DNA from: Microbacterium amylolyticum
Lineage (GTDB): Bacteria > Actinomycetota > Actinomycetes > Actinomycetales > Microbacteriaceae
Length of the DNA: 64,000 nt
Reading direction: 5' to 3'
Assembly (NCBI RefSeq): GCF_011046975.1
Contig: NZ_CP049253.1
Coordinates: 682,001-746,000, forward strand
The position numbers and the translations under genes are program-made. Shown here one piece after another: positions 9,338 to 19,141 of this stretch. Within the stretch, counting starts at the first letter, position 1. The number at the start of each line of letters is the position of its first letter. Below the pieces are notes generated by a model, which worked only from the letters and a program-made list of their open reading frames with translations, searched no databases and was not told the DNA's origin.

Positions 9338-9987
9338 GCAGCTGTTTCTGACGGCCCGGCGTTCTCTTCGGAGGACGCCGGGTTCGTCGTCTCTGGCGCG
9401 GGAACGGCGGCATTGGCCCCGGGGCGGGGCGCCGCGGAGGGATCCTGCTGCGCTCCGTCAACAACACGAACGCCATAGCGGGGCGGCTCACTCGATGACG
9501 GCTGTGGCGCAACCGTACGAGGCTTTGATGTTCCCAGCGCCTCGCGCGCGGACGTCGTGTGCTGAGCGGAAACCGTCACCTCGTAGTGTTCGGCCGCAAC
9601 GGCCATGATGCTGGCGTAGTCACGACGACGCCGCACGATCATGTAACCGATAACGCGAAACATCATTCCGACGGAAACACCGACGAGAAGGATGCCTCCG
9701 AGCAGTGCGATGTCGCTACCCGGCGACCAGATCACGACGAAGGCGGCGAACAGCAGGCCCATCATCGTGCCGTTGATGGCGCCCTGAAGAGCGGCTCGGC
9801 CCCAGCCGAGCTTCCCCGTGACCTTTTCGATCGAACGCAAACCGGAACCGACAATGGCGATATCGCGCGCCGGAACGTTCTTCTCGATCAGCGTCGAGAC
9901 CGCCTTCTGCGCTCCCTCGTACTTCTTGTAGGTCGCGACGGTCTCGCCCACCTCTGGCGTGCGGCCGGGTCCGTTGATCAAGCTCAT
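9325..9987 (-). CDS. General stress protein 17M-like membrane protein
   Basis: 220 residues. The N-terminal part (VATYKKYEGAQKAVSTLIE, IAIVGSGLRSIEKVTGKLG) is the alpha/beta repeat of the YflT/general stress protein family, followed by two hydrophobic segments at about 70-115 and a Pro/Ser/Ala-rich tail. Probably a membrane protein with cytoplasmic N and C termini; biochemical role unknown. The stop lies inside the end of the convergent pepP. Confidence 0.75.
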   Translation of the reverse strand: MSLINGPGRTPEVGETVATYKKYEGAQKAVSTLIEKNVPARDIAIVGSGLRSIEKVTGKLGWGRAALQGAINGTMMGLLFAAFVVIWSPGSDIALLGGILLVGVSVGMMFRVIGYMIVRRRRDYASIMAVAAEHYEVTVSAQHTTSAREALGTSKPRTVAPQPSSSEPPRYGVRVVDGAQQDPSAAPRPGANAAVPAPETTNPASSEENAGPSETAAQRD

Positions 9988-10128
9988 GGTCCGATTCTCC
10001 CATGCGTGGCGCTGGCCGGTCGCTGCTGAGCCTCTGCGCCGGCTGTGAGGCAGCTATGCCATAAGGGCACGACGCACAACATCTCCTGACCGAGGAGCGC
10101 TCGGCGCGACGACAGTAGGCTGGTTAGC

Positions 10129-11286
10129 GTGACACACACCGCTGATGCCCCCTCCCTGGCCGAGCGCGTCCGCGACGCCGTCGGACGTGTCAGCGACCCC
10201 GAGCTGCGCCGCCCCCTCTCCGAACTGGACATGGTGCGGTCCGTCACCGAGACACCGGACGGCGTGCACGTCGAGATCGCGCTCACGATCGTCGGGTGCC
10301 CCGCCTCCGACCGGATCGAGCGCGAGGTGCGTGCGGCGGCAGAAGGCGCATCAGATGGTCGCTCCGTCGACGTCGAGCTCGGGGTGATGACGCCGCAGCA
10401 ACGAAAAGAGCTCACGGAACGCCTGAAGGGCCCGCACAAGCGCAATCCGTTCGGCGAGGGCACGCTGACCCGAGTGATCGCGGTGACAAGCGGCAAGGGC
10501 GGTGTCGGAAAGTCCACGGTCACGGCGAATCTCGCTGTAGCCCTTGCGCAAAAAGGGCTCAAGGTCGGGCTTATCGACGCCGACGTTCATGGTTTTTCGA
10601 TTCCCCAGTTGCTTGGCCTCGCACAGGACGGCGAGGTGCCGAGCCCGACCCAGGTGGGCGATTTGATCTTGCCGCCGGTCGCTCACGATGTGAAGACGAT
10701 TTCCATCGGCATGTTCCTGCGGCAGTCCGACGGATCGACGCCCGGTGCCGTGATGTGGCGGGGACCGATGTTGCACAGAACACTGGAACAGTTTCTGACC
10801 GATGTGTTCTTCGGCGATCTCGATGTTTTGCTCCTGGACATGCCGCCGGGCACGGGGGACATCGCGATCTCCGCCGGGCATCTGTTGCCGGGAGCAGAGG
10901 TTCTCGTGGTCACAACACCCCAGCCAGCGGCGAGCGACGTCGCGATCCGATCCGGGTTGGTCGCGCGGCAGGTCGGACAGAGGGTGATCGGTGTTGTCGA
11001 GAACATGGCGGCGATGACGATGCCGGATGGACAGGTTCTCGATCTTTTCGGTTCGGGCGGCGGTGACGAGGTTGCCGCAGCACTGAGCGAGGAGGGAGAA
11101 GCGGTCGAGGTGCTTGCTTCGATTCCGCTCAGTCAAGCGCTCCGAGCAGATGGCGACGCGGGTGACCCCATCGTTGTTTCTCATCCAGAAGACCCCAGCG
11201 CGCGGGCGATTCACGCTCTCGCCGATCGCCTCACATTGAACGGCCGCGGCCTGGCCGGACGGCGACTCCCCGTCGCCCCGCGGTAG
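10129..11286 (+). CDS. Mrp/NBP35 (ApbC) family Fe-S cluster carrier ATPase
   Basis: 385 residues. An N-terminal DUF59/MIP18-like domain (about 1-95) is joined to a deviant-Walker ATPase with SGKGGVGKST at about 121-130, DADVHGFSIPQ and LLLDMPPGTGDI. The domain order is that of actinobacterial Mrp proteins that deliver Fe-S clusters to apoproteins. The usual CxxC of many Mrp proteins is not visible in the C-terminal part. The start is GTG at 10129 with TAGGCT at 10116-10121 and a 7-nt gap, a leaderless arrangement. A possible source of clusters for the NadA and FdxA encoded nearby (inference). Confidence 0.9.
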   Translation: MTHTADAPSLAERVRDAVGRVSDPELRRPLSELDMVRSVTETPDGVHVEIALTIVGCPASDRIEREVRAAAEGASDGRSVDVELGVMTPQQRKELTERLKGPHKRNPFGEGTLTRVIAVTSGKGGVGKSTVTANLAVALAQKGLKVGLIDADVHGFSIPQLLGLAQDGEVPSPTQVGDLILPPVAHDVKTISIGMFLRQSDGSTPGAVMWRGPMLHRTLEQFLTDVFFGDLDVLLLDMPPGTGDIAISAGHLLPGAEVLVVTTPQPAASDVAIRSGLVARQVGQRVIGVVENMAAMTMPDGQVLDLFGSGGGDEVAAALSEEGEAVEVLASIPLSQALRADGDAGDPIVVSHPEDPSARAIHALADRLTLNGRGLAGRRLPVAPR

Positions 11287-11375
11287 CATGAAATCACTAT
11301 GCACAAGACTTCGCGCGTCTTTTAACCAAGAGCGCATGTTTGCGACGGAGAATCCTGAGCATATCGATCTCGGAT

Positions 11376-11405
11376 TTGGTTCGGCCCGTGCCAGAAATGG
11401 ATACT
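11376..11405 (+). promoter_or_regulatory. Candidate promoter of the pan operon
   Basis: TTGGTT (11376-11381), an 18-nt spacer and GATACT (11400-11405) fit a housekeeping promoter. Transcription would begin about 11412, downstream of the GTG at 11407, so the ATG at 11437 is the better start for the first gene. Confidence 0.4.
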
Positions 11406-11436
11406 CGTGTGGCGCACAACATCGCGCAACACGATT

Positions 11437-12177
11437 ATGGACACTCTCTCCTCCCCTTCGCTCCCTCACGTGAGCATCATCGGAGCCGGCCGGATCGGCC
11501 GCGCTCTCGCACGCGCGTTGCGCGAACGTGGCGTGCGCGTGAGCGGACCGACAGGGCGGGGCGAGGAGATCGCCCGCGCCGACCTTGCTCTCCTGTGCGT
11601 TCCGGACCGCGACATCCCCGCGGCAGCGGGTGCAGCAACGGGTCGCGCCGACCTGATCGGCCATGTTTCCGGGGCAACGCCGGTTGTCGGGGTCGACTTC
11701 GGCATTCATCCGCTCCAGACATTCACGGGAAGCGAGGGAGCAGAGGCGTTCCGCGAGGTGGCCTGTGGCATCGCGGGAACCTCGCCCCGCGCTGAACAGG
11801 CCGCTGAGCGCCTCGCCCGCCTGCTCGGAGCACGCCCCTTCCCCCTGTCGAATGAGCAACGCGCCGCCTATCACGCCGCCGCGTCGATCGCATCGGGCGC
11901 CGTTGTCGCCGTGTGCGATGCGGCCGAACGCGTTGCCGGGACGGCAGGATTTACGCCAGAGCAGACACGAGAAATGTTCGCCCCCCTCGCCCGGCGCGCG
12001 CTGGAGAACTGGATCGCCTTCGGCAGCTCTGCCCTGACCGGTCCGGTTGCGCGCGGTGATCAGCACACCGTCGACCGGCAGCGCGCAGCCGTCGCCAACA
12101 CGACGGAAGAAACCCGTGCGCTGTTCCACGCCCTCGTGGCCTACATGACGGCAATGACCCGGGAGGAGCCGGCATGA
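11437..12177 (+). CDS. Rossmann-like / DUF2520 domain protein
   Basis: 246 residues. The N-terminal nucleotide-binding segment VSIIGAGRIGRALARAL at about 11-27 is a GxGxxG Rossmann loop; the rest matches the DUF2520 family of small dehydrogenase-like proteins placed just upstream of panC in many actinobacteria. Its stop overlaps the panC start (ATGA), so it is translationally coupled to pantothenate synthesis. A plausible but unproved role is reduction of ketopantoate to pantoate, since no panE is visible here. Confidence 0.82.
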   Translation: MDTLSSPSLPHVSIIGAGRIGRALARALRERGVRVSGPTGRGEEIARADLALLCVPDRDIPAAAGAATGRADLIGHVSGATPVVGVDFGIHPLQTFTGSEGAEAFREVACGIAGTSPRAEQAAERLARLLGARPFPLSNEQRAAYHAAASIASGAVVAVCDAAERVAGTAGFTPEQTREMFAPLARRALENWIAFGSSALTGPVARGDQHTVDRQRAAVANTTEETRALFHALVAYMTAMTREEPA

Positions 12178-13028
12178 GGATTGTCCGAACCATCTCCGAC
12201 ATGAGACAGGTCGTGAGGGAGGCCCGCACGGCGGGCCAACACATCGGATTTGTCCCGACCATGGGCGCCTTCCATGACGGGCACCGTGCGCTCATGCGGG
12301 CAGCGCGTGTGGACGGCGGGCTCGTCGTCGCCTCGCTCTTCGTCAACCCCGCGCAGTTCGGCCCGAATGAGGACCTCGCAGCGTATCCACGGGACGAAAA
12401 GCGCGACGCTGATCTCGCGCGCGACGCCGGCGTTGACGTTCTGTTCGCTCCCACCGCGTCCGAGATCTACCCGGGCGGATTCGCAACGACCATCCACATC
12501 ACGGGTGTCACAGAAATCCTCTGCGGAGCCGTGCGCGGCGCCGAGCATTTCGACGGCGTTGCCACGGTTGTCACAAAGCTCTTCACGATCGTCCAGCCCG
12601 ACACCGCCTATTTTGGCCAAAAGGATGCGCAGCAGGTGGTCGTCATTCGCCGCCTCGTGCGCGATCTCAACCTCGATGTGCGCATTGTTGCCTGCCCGAT
12701 CGTTCGCGAAGACGATGGGCTCGCCATGAGTTCACGGAATGTGTACCTGACGCCGAGCGATCGGCGCCGAGCGACCGCTCTGAACGCCGCCCTGACGGCA
12801 GCGAACGCCGCCTTTGCCACAGGCGAGCGCAACACGGCGGCCCTTCTGTCGGCGGCGCGCCGCGTTCTCGACGCAGACGGAATCAGCCCCGAATACCTCG
12901 AGCTTCGCCGAGCAGACGACCTTGCGGCCGTCGGCGAGACCGTCACCGACGAGGCCATCCTCGCCGTTGCGGCTCGTGTCGGCGCAGCCCGCCTCATCGA
13001 CAACCGCACCCTGGGAGGAGACGCCTGA
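12174..13028 (+). CDS. panC: Pantoate--beta-alanine ligase
   Basis: 284 residues, normal for PanC, which joins pantoate and beta-alanine with ATP to make pantothenate. Signatures: [17 protein letters not shown] (HIGH-like nucleotide site, about 25-41), [23 protein letters not shown] and [11 protein letters not shown] (KMSKS-like). Coupled to the DUF2520 gene by an ATGA overlap and to panD by TGATG. Cytosolic. All key motifs look intact. Confidence 0.97.
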   Translation: MRIVRTISDMRQVVREARTAGQHIGFVPTMGAFHDGHRALMRAARVDGGLVVASLFVNPAQFGPNEDLAAYPRDEKRDADLARDAGVDVLFAPTASEIYPGGFATTIHITGVTEILCGAVRGAEHFDGVATVVTKLFTIVQPDTAYFGQKDAQQVVVIRRLVRDLNLDVRIVACPIVREDDGLAMSSRNVYLTPSDRRRATALNAALTAANAAFATGERNTAALLSAARRVLDADGISPEYLELRRADDLAAVGETVTDEAILAVAARVGAARLIDNRTLGGDA

Positions 13029-13420
13029 TGCGACGCATCATGCTCAAGTCAAAAATCCACCGCGCAACCGTCACCGGAAGCGACCTCAACTATGTCGGGT
13101 CCATCACGGTGGACCCCCTCCTCCTGGAGGCGGCGGACATTCGCGAGAACGAGCAAGTTCACGTGCTCGACGTTGACAACGGGGCGCGTTTCGAGACCTA
13201 CGCGATTCTGGGTGAACGCGGCTCGGGAGACATGCAGCTCAACGGAGCCGCCGCACGCCTTGTCCACACGGGTGACACGATCATCGTCGTCTCCTACGCC
13301 GAATACGACGAGGAAGAGCTGGACGATCACGAACCACGGGTTGTTCACGTCGACGCCGCCAACGCCATCGCCGCTGTGGACGGTATCTCCGGCCACCTCC
13401 TCACGGCTGCGACGGCATGA
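13028..13420 (+). CDS. panD: Aspartate 1-decarboxylase precursor
   Basis: 130 residues. Makes beta-alanine from aspartate for PanC. The self-cleavage site is NYVGSITVD, with Gly-Ser at about 24-25; Ser25 becomes the pyruvoyl group. Further conserved parts: [10 protein letters not shown] at the N terminus and [13 protein letters not shown]. Start and stop overlap panC and panB, so the three proteins should be made in proportion. Confidence 0.97.
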   Translation: MRRIMLKSKIHRATVTGSDLNYVGSITVDPLLLEAADIRENEQVHVLDVDNGARFETYAILGERGSGDMQLNGAAARLVHTGDTIIVVSYAEYDEEELDDHEPRVVHVDAANAIAAVDGISGHLLTAATA

Positions 13421-14286
13421 GCGCTCACCGCGCCGCCGCCCCGGTGGTGCGCATCGCCGACCTCGTTGCGAAAAAGGCGCGTCACGAACCGATCGTGATG
13501 GTCACCGCATACGATCACCCGAGCGCTCAGGTGGCAGATGCAGCAGGGGTTGACGTCATCCTGATCGGCGACTCGGCCGCCATGACCGTGCTCGGCTACG
13601 ACAGCACGGTCCCCGTCACCATCGACGAGATGATCATGCTCGCCGCCGCCGTCCGACGGGGCGCCACAGCGCCGCTTCTGGTCGCCGACCTGCCTTTCGG
13701 GTCCTACGAAGTCTCGGATCAGCAGGCTGTTGCCACGGCAATCCGCTTCGTCAAGGAGGCGGGCTGCGACGCCGTGAAGCTCGAAGGCGGCGGACAGTCC
13801 GCATCACGCGCAGCGGCGATCGTGCGCGCCGGCATCCCTGTCATGGGCCACGTTGGTCTCACCCCGCAGACGGCGAACGCAACGGGTGGTTTCCGCGCGC
13901 GCGGCCAAACGGCCGACGACGCCGTTGCCGTGCTCCGCGCCGCGATCGAGCTGGAAGAGGCCGGTTGCTTCGCCATCGTCGCCGAAGCCATTCCCGTCCA
14001 GGCGTGCGCGGCGATCATGCCGCGGATCACCATTCCCGTCATTGGTATCGGCGCCGGTCCCGACACCGATGGCCAGGTTCTTGTCTTCCATGACCTTCTC
14101 GGCATCTTCGCTGGCCCAGCCGCTCGCTTCGTTCGGCGCTACGCCAACGTTCGCGAGACGATGATCGAAGGGGTCACCGCGTACGCCGACGAGGTGCGCT
14201 CCGGCGCGTACCCCGCTCCGGAACACACATACGGCATGCCCGCCGAGGAAGCCTCTCGTCTGCGCGAGCACATCACAGCGATGTAG
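13417..14286 (+). CDS. panB: 3-methyl-2-oxobutanoate hydroxymethyltransferase
   Basis: 289 residues. Transfers a hydroxymethyl group from methylene-THF to ketoisovalerate, forming ketopantoate, the first committed step of pantothenate synthesis. Motifs: [46 protein letters not shown] and [15 protein letters not shown], including the Mg-binding Asp/Glu residues. ATGA overlap with panD. Last gene of the operon; followed 15 bp later by the convergent tatB. Confidence 0.97.
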   Translation: MSAHRAAAPVVRIADLVAKKARHEPIVMVTAYDHPSAQVADAAGVDVILIGDSAAMTVLGYDSTVPVTIDEMIMLAAAVRRGATAPLLVADLPFGSYEVSDQQAVATAIRFVKEAGCDAVKLEGGGQSASRAAAIVRAGIPVMGHVGLTPQTANATGGFRARGQTADDAVAVLRAAIELEEAGCFAIVAEAIPVQACAAIMPRITIPVIGIGAGPDTDGQVLVFHDLLGIFAGPAARFVRRYANVRETMIEGVTAYADEVRSGAYPAPEHTYGMPAEEASRLREHITAM

Positions 14287-14301
14287 AACCGCCCGCGCGT
14301 C

Positions 14302-14682
14302 TTACGTCGCTTCGTCGTCGTAGGGCGGGAGATCGTCCGCCGCAAACGTGTGAGCGATCAGCGGTGCTGTCCGAGGCGGCGTCACCGCCATCCGGCTCGG
14401 CGCAGATGACGGGCGTGCGGGAGTGTCGTCCTCGAGAAGAGCATCGCGGATGATTCGACGCGGGTCGTATTGACGAGGGTCGAGCTTCTGCCAGTCGACA
14501 TCGGAGAACTCTTCCCCCATCTCTTCTTCGACGCGTTCCCGTGCGCCGCTGACATACGTCTTCACCTGTCGGACCGTGCGCCCGAGCCACTCAGCGGCCT
14601 GCGGAAGGCGCTCGGGTCCGATGAGAATCGCCGCAACAACGACGATGATGACGATCTGCTCGATCGCGAACCCGCTGAACAT
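14302..14682 (-). CDS. tatB: Sec-independent protein translocase TatB-like protein
   Basis: 126 residues: a short N terminus, one transmembrane helix (IEQIVIIVVVAAILIGPERLP, about 6-26), then an amphipathic helix (AAEWLGRTVRQVKTYVSGA) and an acidic cytoplasmic tail, the TatA/B layout. The GPERLP hinge and the length favour TatB over TatA. The ATG at 14682 places the helix right at the start; an upstream start at 14715 would add 11 polar residues and is less likely. No tatC is in the window. Confidence 0.85.
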   Translation of the reverse strand: MFSGFAIEQIVIIVVVAAILIGPERLPQAAEWLGRTVRQVKTYVSGARERVEEEMGEEFSDVDWQKLDPRQYDPRRIIRDALLEDDTPARPSSAPSRMAVTPPRTAPLIAHTFAADDLPPYDDEAT

Positions 14683-14755
14683 GTCTTTCAGGTTATCTCG
14701 CCCGGCCGGGCCCACCCGCAGAGGACACGTACCCGCGAGCCGTAGAGTTGATCAT

Positions 14756-15385
14756 ATGAATGAGAGCGCCGTCGCACGATTCGCCCGTGAGGCGACCGTC
14801 GAGCCCGAACATATCGCTCGCGCACGCCAGCACGCGCTCGAACTCGGTGCCGCCCCCATTAGCCCCGCCGTTGGTGCGCAGACGGCCGTTCTCGCCGCGG
14901 CAACCGGCGCGCGGACGATGATCGAGATCGGAACGGGTGCCGGCGTGTCGGGGCTGTGGCTCCTGAACGGAGCGCCACGCGCGGTTCTCACAACGATCGA
15001 CAATGAGCCAGAACATCTCGCAGCGGCGCGGGCAGCGTTCGCCGCTTCGCGCATCCCTGCCGCACGCGTTCGCGGCATCACCGGCCGCGCCGCAGACGTT
15101 CTTCCGCGCATGAACGATGCCGCGTACGACGTCGTGTTCGTTGACGCCGACCCCGACTCCGTTCTCGATTACGTGTCGCACGGCCTGCGGCTCGCGAGGC
15201 CGGGCGGAACGGTTCTCGTTCCGCGGGTTTTGCACGGCGGGCGTGTGGCCGACCCTGTCGCCCGCGACAGCATCACAACGGAATTCCGGGAAATCATCGC
15301 CCAGACCATGTCAACAACGGAGGTCGTCGCAGCACTCAACCCCGTCGGCGAGGGGCTCCTGCAGATCACAACTTCAGCGGGCTAG
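14756..15385 (+). CDS. O-methyltransferase (catechol OMT-like, SAM dependent)
   Basis: 209 residues of the class I methyltransferase fold: MIEIGTGAGVSGLWLL (motif I, about 57-72), TTIDNEPEHLAAAR, and YDVVFVDADPDSVLDY with the acidic metal/SAM-binding motif, then LARPGGTVLVPR. Actinobacterial homologues are annotated as O-methyltransferases of unknown substrate. The ATG at 14756 has TAGAGT (14743-14748) 7 nt upstream, so the transcript is probably leaderless. Divergent from tatB. Confidence 0.88.
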   Translation: MNESAVARFAREATVEPEHIARARQHALELGAAPISPAVGAQTAVLAAATGARTMIEIGTGAGVSGLWLLNGAPRAVLTTIDNEPEHLAAARAAFAASRIPAARVRGITGRAADVLPRMNDAAYDVVFVDADPDSVLDYVSHGLRLARPGGTVLVPRVLHGGRVADPVARDSITTEFREIIAQTMSTTEVVAALNPVGEGLLQITTSAG

Positions 15386-15398
15386 GTCCGAAACGACG

Positions 15399-15434
15399 AG
15401 AGGGCCGGAACCGCAGACGCGGTTCCGGCCCTCT
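15399..15434. terminator. Bidirectional terminator hairpin
   Basis: A perfect 16-bp inverted repeat (15399-15414 and 15419-15434) with loop AGAC lies between the convergent O-methyltransferase and DUF3117 genes. Very GC-rich and without a long T-run, as usual in these bacteria. Confidence 0.8.
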
Positions 15435-15449
15435 GATCATCGAGGCAGC

Positions 15450-15623
15450 TCAGGCTGCTTCTACCACGGAGCTGAGCACCGTGTGAAGCTCCTTGGCCTC
15501 GTCGTCGTTCACAGACACGACGAGGCGGCCGCCGCCTTCCAGCGGCACGCGAACGATAATGAGGCGCCCCTCCTTCACGGCCTCCATGGGTCCGTCTCCG
15601 GTGCGCGGCTTCATAGCAGCCAT
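15450..15623 (-). CDS. DUF3117 family small protein
   Basis: 57 residues, MAAMKPRTGDGPMEAVKEGR at the start, the characteristic beginning of the actinobacterial DUF3117 family, followed by a short beta hairpin (LIIVRVPLEGGGRLVVSV) and helix. A strong GGGGAG Shine-Dalgarno sits 6-7 nt before the ATG. No function is known. The gene reads toward the shared terminator and sits beside dap and cell-envelope genes. Confidence 0.9.
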   Translation of the reverse strand: MAAMKPRTGDGPMEAVKEGRLIIVRVPLEGGGRLVVSVNDDEAKELHTVLSSVVEAA

Positions 15624-15744
15624 ACGTGGCTCCCCTTCCTGATTGGTGCCTCCCATTTTATCGGGCGGCACGTGTGCGTCCATGACTAGTATCTCGCGTC
15701 CGCCGATCACACGGCGTTTCTCCGCGCCGCCGGGGCGCATCTTT

Positions 15745-17013
15745 CTACGGCACGAGGTAGTACGTATTGCCGATGCCGTACGTGCCGTGAAGCCAGACGA
15801 ACTGCAACGCGATGCTTCCGAGGAGAACCGTGAGCCGGGCGAAGCGTCCGAGCGGGATCGCCGCAACGGCACCACACAGGATAGCCACGGGAAGCAGGAG
15901 GCGCGGCGCACTGGACTGCGGAAACACAACGAGTGCCACATAGACGAGGTAGCTGGCGCACCAGAGGCGCGCCTCGAGGCTCAGTCTGCGAACGGCCGGC
16001 GTGAAAAACACCCCGACGGCGCCGACAGCGAGGACGAGAACAAGAGCCAAGACCAGTCCCGTGGGAACGCCCCAGATCCCCGCCCATGCCTGCGCTCCGT
16101 GAATCCACCCCTCGCCCGGAAAGAACCCCTCGGCGCCATCCACCCACCCGCGTCGCCAGGCGAGCTCGGTATCGAGGTATCCCGTTGCGGAGCCCGTCAC
16201 AGCAGTGACGATGACCGGCCAAGCGAATCCGGCTGCTGTTCCGACTGCGCCCACCCCAAGGATGTGGGCAACTTCCGCCCGGTGCAGCGGCTGTTCCCGG
16301 CGATGAAACAGGCGCCAAATCCCGAACAACGCCACCGTCAACGGCAGCGCAAGCTCACCGGGCCGGGTAAACGCCATCACGATGGCGAGAGGGTAAAGGA
16401 ACCACCATCGCCGATGCTCGAGGCACAAGATGGCACAGAAAATCAGAAGCAGGAACAGGGACTCGGCGTACGCCACCTGAAACAGAAGGGCGAACGGGTT
16501 ACAAGCGAACAGGGCAACAGCCCACATGGCTGCTGACGCGCCCAACCGGTGCCGCAGCAACGCGTAAAGGACGAAGCACGCGCCGTACCCCGCAAGCAGA
16601 GAGATGAGCAGCGCACACCAGGCCCAGGCACCGGCAACCGCCCACACATCGTCCGACCCGAAGCCCGCGCCCGGCACGAGCGCGGCAAGAAGCCGGGCGA
16701 GGAAGGGATACACCGGCATAAACGCCCAGGCGTTCTCGACGACCTGCCCAGCGTCGTTCGTCGGGAGAACGGTCGGGTAGCCGTTCAGCGCAATTTCTCG
16801 GTACCAGGCACCGTCCCATCCGACGACGTAGGCGCGCAACGGCGGGTTGGCGCCGTGACGACCGTCGGCGGGAGCCATGGCCGAGCTGAGCAGCATCAGC
16901 GCTGTTGTGAGGGCCCGCGCCGTCGCGTACACCACGAGAACACGCACCCACGGCGCGAGCGAGCGCCACATCAACGACGCGCGCCCTGCAGGCGTTAGCG
17001 TCGTGTCAGCCAT
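15745..17013 (-). CDS. Polytopic glycosyltransferase, PIG-V/mannosyltransferase-like
   Basis: 422 residues with about ten hydrophobic segments. The motif [15 protein letters not shown] at about 69-83 is typical of PIG-V-type polyprenyl-phosphate-sugar-dependent mannosyltransferases; [14 protein letters not shown] follows. A GT-C enzyme adding a sugar on the outer face of the membrane, substrate unknown. Its start overlaps the end of dapE by 19 bp, so the two are co-transcribed and probably translationally coupled. Confidence 0.8.
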   Translation of the reverse strand: MADTTLTPAGRASLMWRSLAPWVRVLVVYATARALTTALMLLSSAMAPADGRHGANPPLRAYVVGWDGAWYREIALNGYPTVLPTNDAGQVVENAWAFMPVYPFLARLLAALVPGAGFGSDDVWAVAGAWAWCALLISLLAGYGACFVLYALLRHRLGASAAMWAVALFACNPFALLFQVAYAESLFLLLIFCAILCLEHRRWWFLYPLAIVMAFTRPGELALPLTVALFGIWRLFHRREQPLHRAEVAHILGVGAVGTAAGFAWPVIVTAVTGSATGYLDTELAWRRGWVDGAEGFFPGEGWIHGAQAWAGIWGVPTGLVLALVLVLAVGAVGVFFTPAVRRLSLEARLWCASYLVYVALVVFPQSSAPRLLLPVAILCGAVAAIPLGRFARLTVLLGSIALQFVWLHGTYGIGNTYYLVP

Positions 17014-18065
17014 TCCCGCAGGCCCCGCTCGACGTCGACGATCTGGGAAACGGGAACGCGTTCCTCATCGTGGTGGGCCAGCTGCGGATCTCCGGGGCCG
17101 TAGTTCACCGCGGGAATCCCCAGCTCACTGAAGCGCGCGACGTCTGTCCACCCGTACTTCGGCCTCGCCTCGCCGCCAACCGCCGCGAGGAAGTTCTGGG
17201 CAACAGGAGCGTCGAGACCCGGACGAGCTCCCGGCGACATGTCGGTGAGCTCGATCTCAAAACCATGAAGAACCTCGCGCACATGGGCGAGTGCTTCGTC
17301 ACCCGACTTATCTGGCGCGAACCGGTAATTCACCTCGACCTCACACAGATCGGGGATCACGTTGCCGGCGACGCCACCACTGATGCGGACGGCATTCAGT
17401 CCCTCGCGGTAGTCGAGGCCCTCCACCGAGATCGTCCGCGGCTGGTACGCCGCAAGCCGCGTCAGAATGGGAGCGACCGCGTGAATGGCGTTGTCCCCCA
17501 TCCACCACCGGGCGCTGTGCGCACGCGTTCCGCGGGTGCGGACAATGACGCGAAGTGTTCCGTTGCAACCGCCTTCGACCGCGCCGTTCGACGGTTCGCC
17601 GAGAATGGCAAAGTCGCCCGTGAGCAGGTCCGCATGGGTACGAGCAAGGCGGCCGAGGCCGTTCTTCGTCGCCTCGACCTCCTCGTGGTCATACCAGACC
17701 CACGTGATGTCGACGGCGGGATCCGTCAGCTCGGCTGCGAGCTTGAGCTGAACAGCGACACCCGCCTTCATGTCGACGGTGCCGCGTCCCCAGATCAGCT
17801 GCTCTCCGTTTTCTATGACCTCGCGCGTCGGCAGATTGTCGTTGACCGGAACCGTGTCGATATGGCCGGCGATGATCACCCGACGCTCTCGTCCCAGGTT
17901 CGTCCGGGCGATGATCGCATCGCCATCGCGCACGACGTCCAGATGTGCCAGCGGAACAAGCGCGTCGGCAATGGCATCAGCAAGAGTGCCCTCGTCGCCC
18001 GAGACGCTCGGGATATCGCAGATCGCGCGTGTGATGGACGCGGAGGAACCAGTGAGATCGAGCAT
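16995..18065 (-). CDS. dapE: Succinyl-diaminopimelate desuccinylase
   Basis: 356 residues of the M20 metallopeptidase-like family. Motifs: [11 protein letters not shown] (about 67-77, first metal His and Asp), [11 protein letters not shown] (bridging Asp), YDHEEVEA (catalytic Glu pair) and [17 protein letters not shown]. Releases succinate to give LL-diaminopimelate for lysine and peptidoglycan. The ATG at 18065 has TAGGCT 6 nt upstream, with GGAGGA in between. Divergent from dapD, an earlier step of the same branch. Confidence 0.95.
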   Translation of the reverse strand: MLDLTGSSASITRAICDIPSVSGDEGTLADAIADALVPLAHLDVVRDGDAIIARTNLGRERRVIIAGHIDTVPVNDNLPTREVIENGEQLIWGRGTVDMKAGVAVQLKLAAELTDPAVDITWVWYDHEEVEATKNGLGRLARTHADLLTGDFAILGEPSNGAVEGGCNGTLRVIVRTRGTRAHSARWWMGDNAIHAVAPILTRLAAYQPRTISVEGLDYREGLNAVRISGGVAGNVIPDLCEVEVNYRFAPDKSGDEALAHVREVLHGFEIELTDMSPGARPGLDAPVAQNFLAAVGGEARPKYGWTDVARFSELGIPAVNYGPGDPQLAHHDEERVPVSQIVDVERGLREWLTRR

Positions 18066-18071
18066 TCCTCC

Positions 18072-18122
18072 AGCCTATCGGCGACGTTCCCCAACAACCG
18101 CCGCGCCGACGGCCGATAGCCT
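18072..18122. promoter_or_regulatory. Divergent dapE/dapD promoter region
   Basis: Only 63 bp separate dapE and dapD. Each side carries a -10-like hexamer 6 nt from its start codon: TAGGCT on the minus strand (18072-18077) for dapE and TAGCCT (18117-18122) for dapD. The two hexamers lie in an inverted repeat (ctatcggc / gccgatag). Leaderless transcription in both directions is the simplest reading. Confidence 0.55.
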
Positions 18123-18128
18123 TGTCAT

Positions 18129-19082
18129 ATGACTGACACGCGCTGGGCATCCGGCGTCGGACTCGCAACGATTGCGGCCGACGGCACGGTTCTCGACACC
18201 TGGTACCCCTCTCCCACTCTGACGGCGTTGGCCGACCGCGATGTTGATGCGGAACTCGCCGCTCTCGCTCCTGCGGAGTCCGCGGACGATATCCGTGGCG
18301 TGACAACGCAGGCGGTGGCTATCGAGATCGACCTCGACGGCCCCGTCACCGGCACCTCGGACGCCTACCTGCGTCTGCACGCACTCTCGCATCTCCTCGT
18401 GGCGCCGAACACGATCAGCCTCGATGGCATCTTCCCGCACCTACCAAACAACGCCTGGACCAACCGGGGGCCGATGGTTCCTGCCGTCGCAGCGGCCACG
18501 CTGCCCGCGCTGCGTGCCGCTGGTGTTCAGGTCTACGCACAGGACAAATTCCCGCGGCTGACCGACTACGTTCTGCCCGACGGCGTTCGCATCGGTGATG
18601 CCTCGCGCATTCGTCTTGGCGCTCACCTCGCATCAGGCACCGTCGTGATGCACGAGGGCTTCGTCAACTTCAACGCCGGCACGCTCGGCGCCTCCATGGT
18701 CGAGGGGCGCATTTCGCAGGGCGTCGTAGTCGGCGATGGCTCAGATGTCGGAGGAGGTGCCTCGATCATGGGCACCCTGTCCGGAGGAGGCAGCCACCGC
18801 GTGTCGATTGGCGAACGGACCCTTCTCGGTGCCAACGCCGGAATCGGCATCTCGCTCGGAGACGACTGCGTTGTCGAGGCGGGACTGTACGTCACGGCCG
18901 GGACGAAGGTCGTTCTCGCCGACGAGGCCAGAACAGCAGACGGCGCGCCGCAGATCGTCAAGGGGGCACAGCTGTCCGGCGTGAATGGCGTGCTGTTCAT
19001 CCGTAACTCGGTCTCGGGCGCCATCGAAGCGCGCAAGCGCTCCGGCGTCGGTGTCACCCTGAACGAAACGCTCCACGCATAA
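18129..19082 (+). CDS. dapD: 2,3,4,5-tetrahydropyridine-2,6-dicarboxylate N-succinyltransferase
   Basis: 317 residues, the longer actinobacterial DapD. The C-terminal half is a left-handed beta helix with hexapeptide repeats ([56 protein letters not shown]). Uses succinyl-CoA to acylate tetrahydrodipicolinate in the succinylase branch of lysine synthesis; works with DapC and DapE encoded in this window. Leaderless start likely. Confidence 0.96.
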   Translation: MTDTRWASGVGLATIAADGTVLDTWYPSPTLTALADRDVDAELAALAPAESADDIRGVTTQAVAIEIDLDGPVTGTSDAYLRLHALSHLLVAPNTISLDGIFPHLPNNAWTNRGPMVPAVAAATLPALRAAGVQVYAQDKFPRLTDYVLPDGVRIGDASRIRLGAHLASGTVVMHEGFVNFNAGTLGASMVEGRISQGVVVGDGSDVGGGASIMGTLSGGGSHRVSIGERTLLGANAGIGISLGDDCVVEAGLYVTAGTKVVLADEARTADGAPQIVKGAQLSGVNGVLFIRNSVSGAIEARKRSGVGVTLNETLHA

Positions 19083-19100
19083 CCACGCGTATGCCGCACG

Positions 19101-19130
19101 AAAAGAGCCGCCCCTCGGGGCGGCTCTTTT
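19101..19130. terminator. Bidirectional terminator, dapD / gltA
   Basis: A 14-bp inverted repeat (aaaagagccgcccc at 19101-19114; ggggcggctctttt at 19117-19130) with flanking A and T runs gives a canonical rho-independent terminator on both strands, between the convergent dapD and gltA. Confidence 0.9.
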
Positions 19131-19141
19131 GTCTATCGGAG

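Noticed and set aside
10351..12129. 592-codon open frame on the minus strand opposite mrp and the DUF2520 gene
   Set aside because: Runs across two well-supported genes and an intergenic promoter; composition is typical of an antisense shadow.
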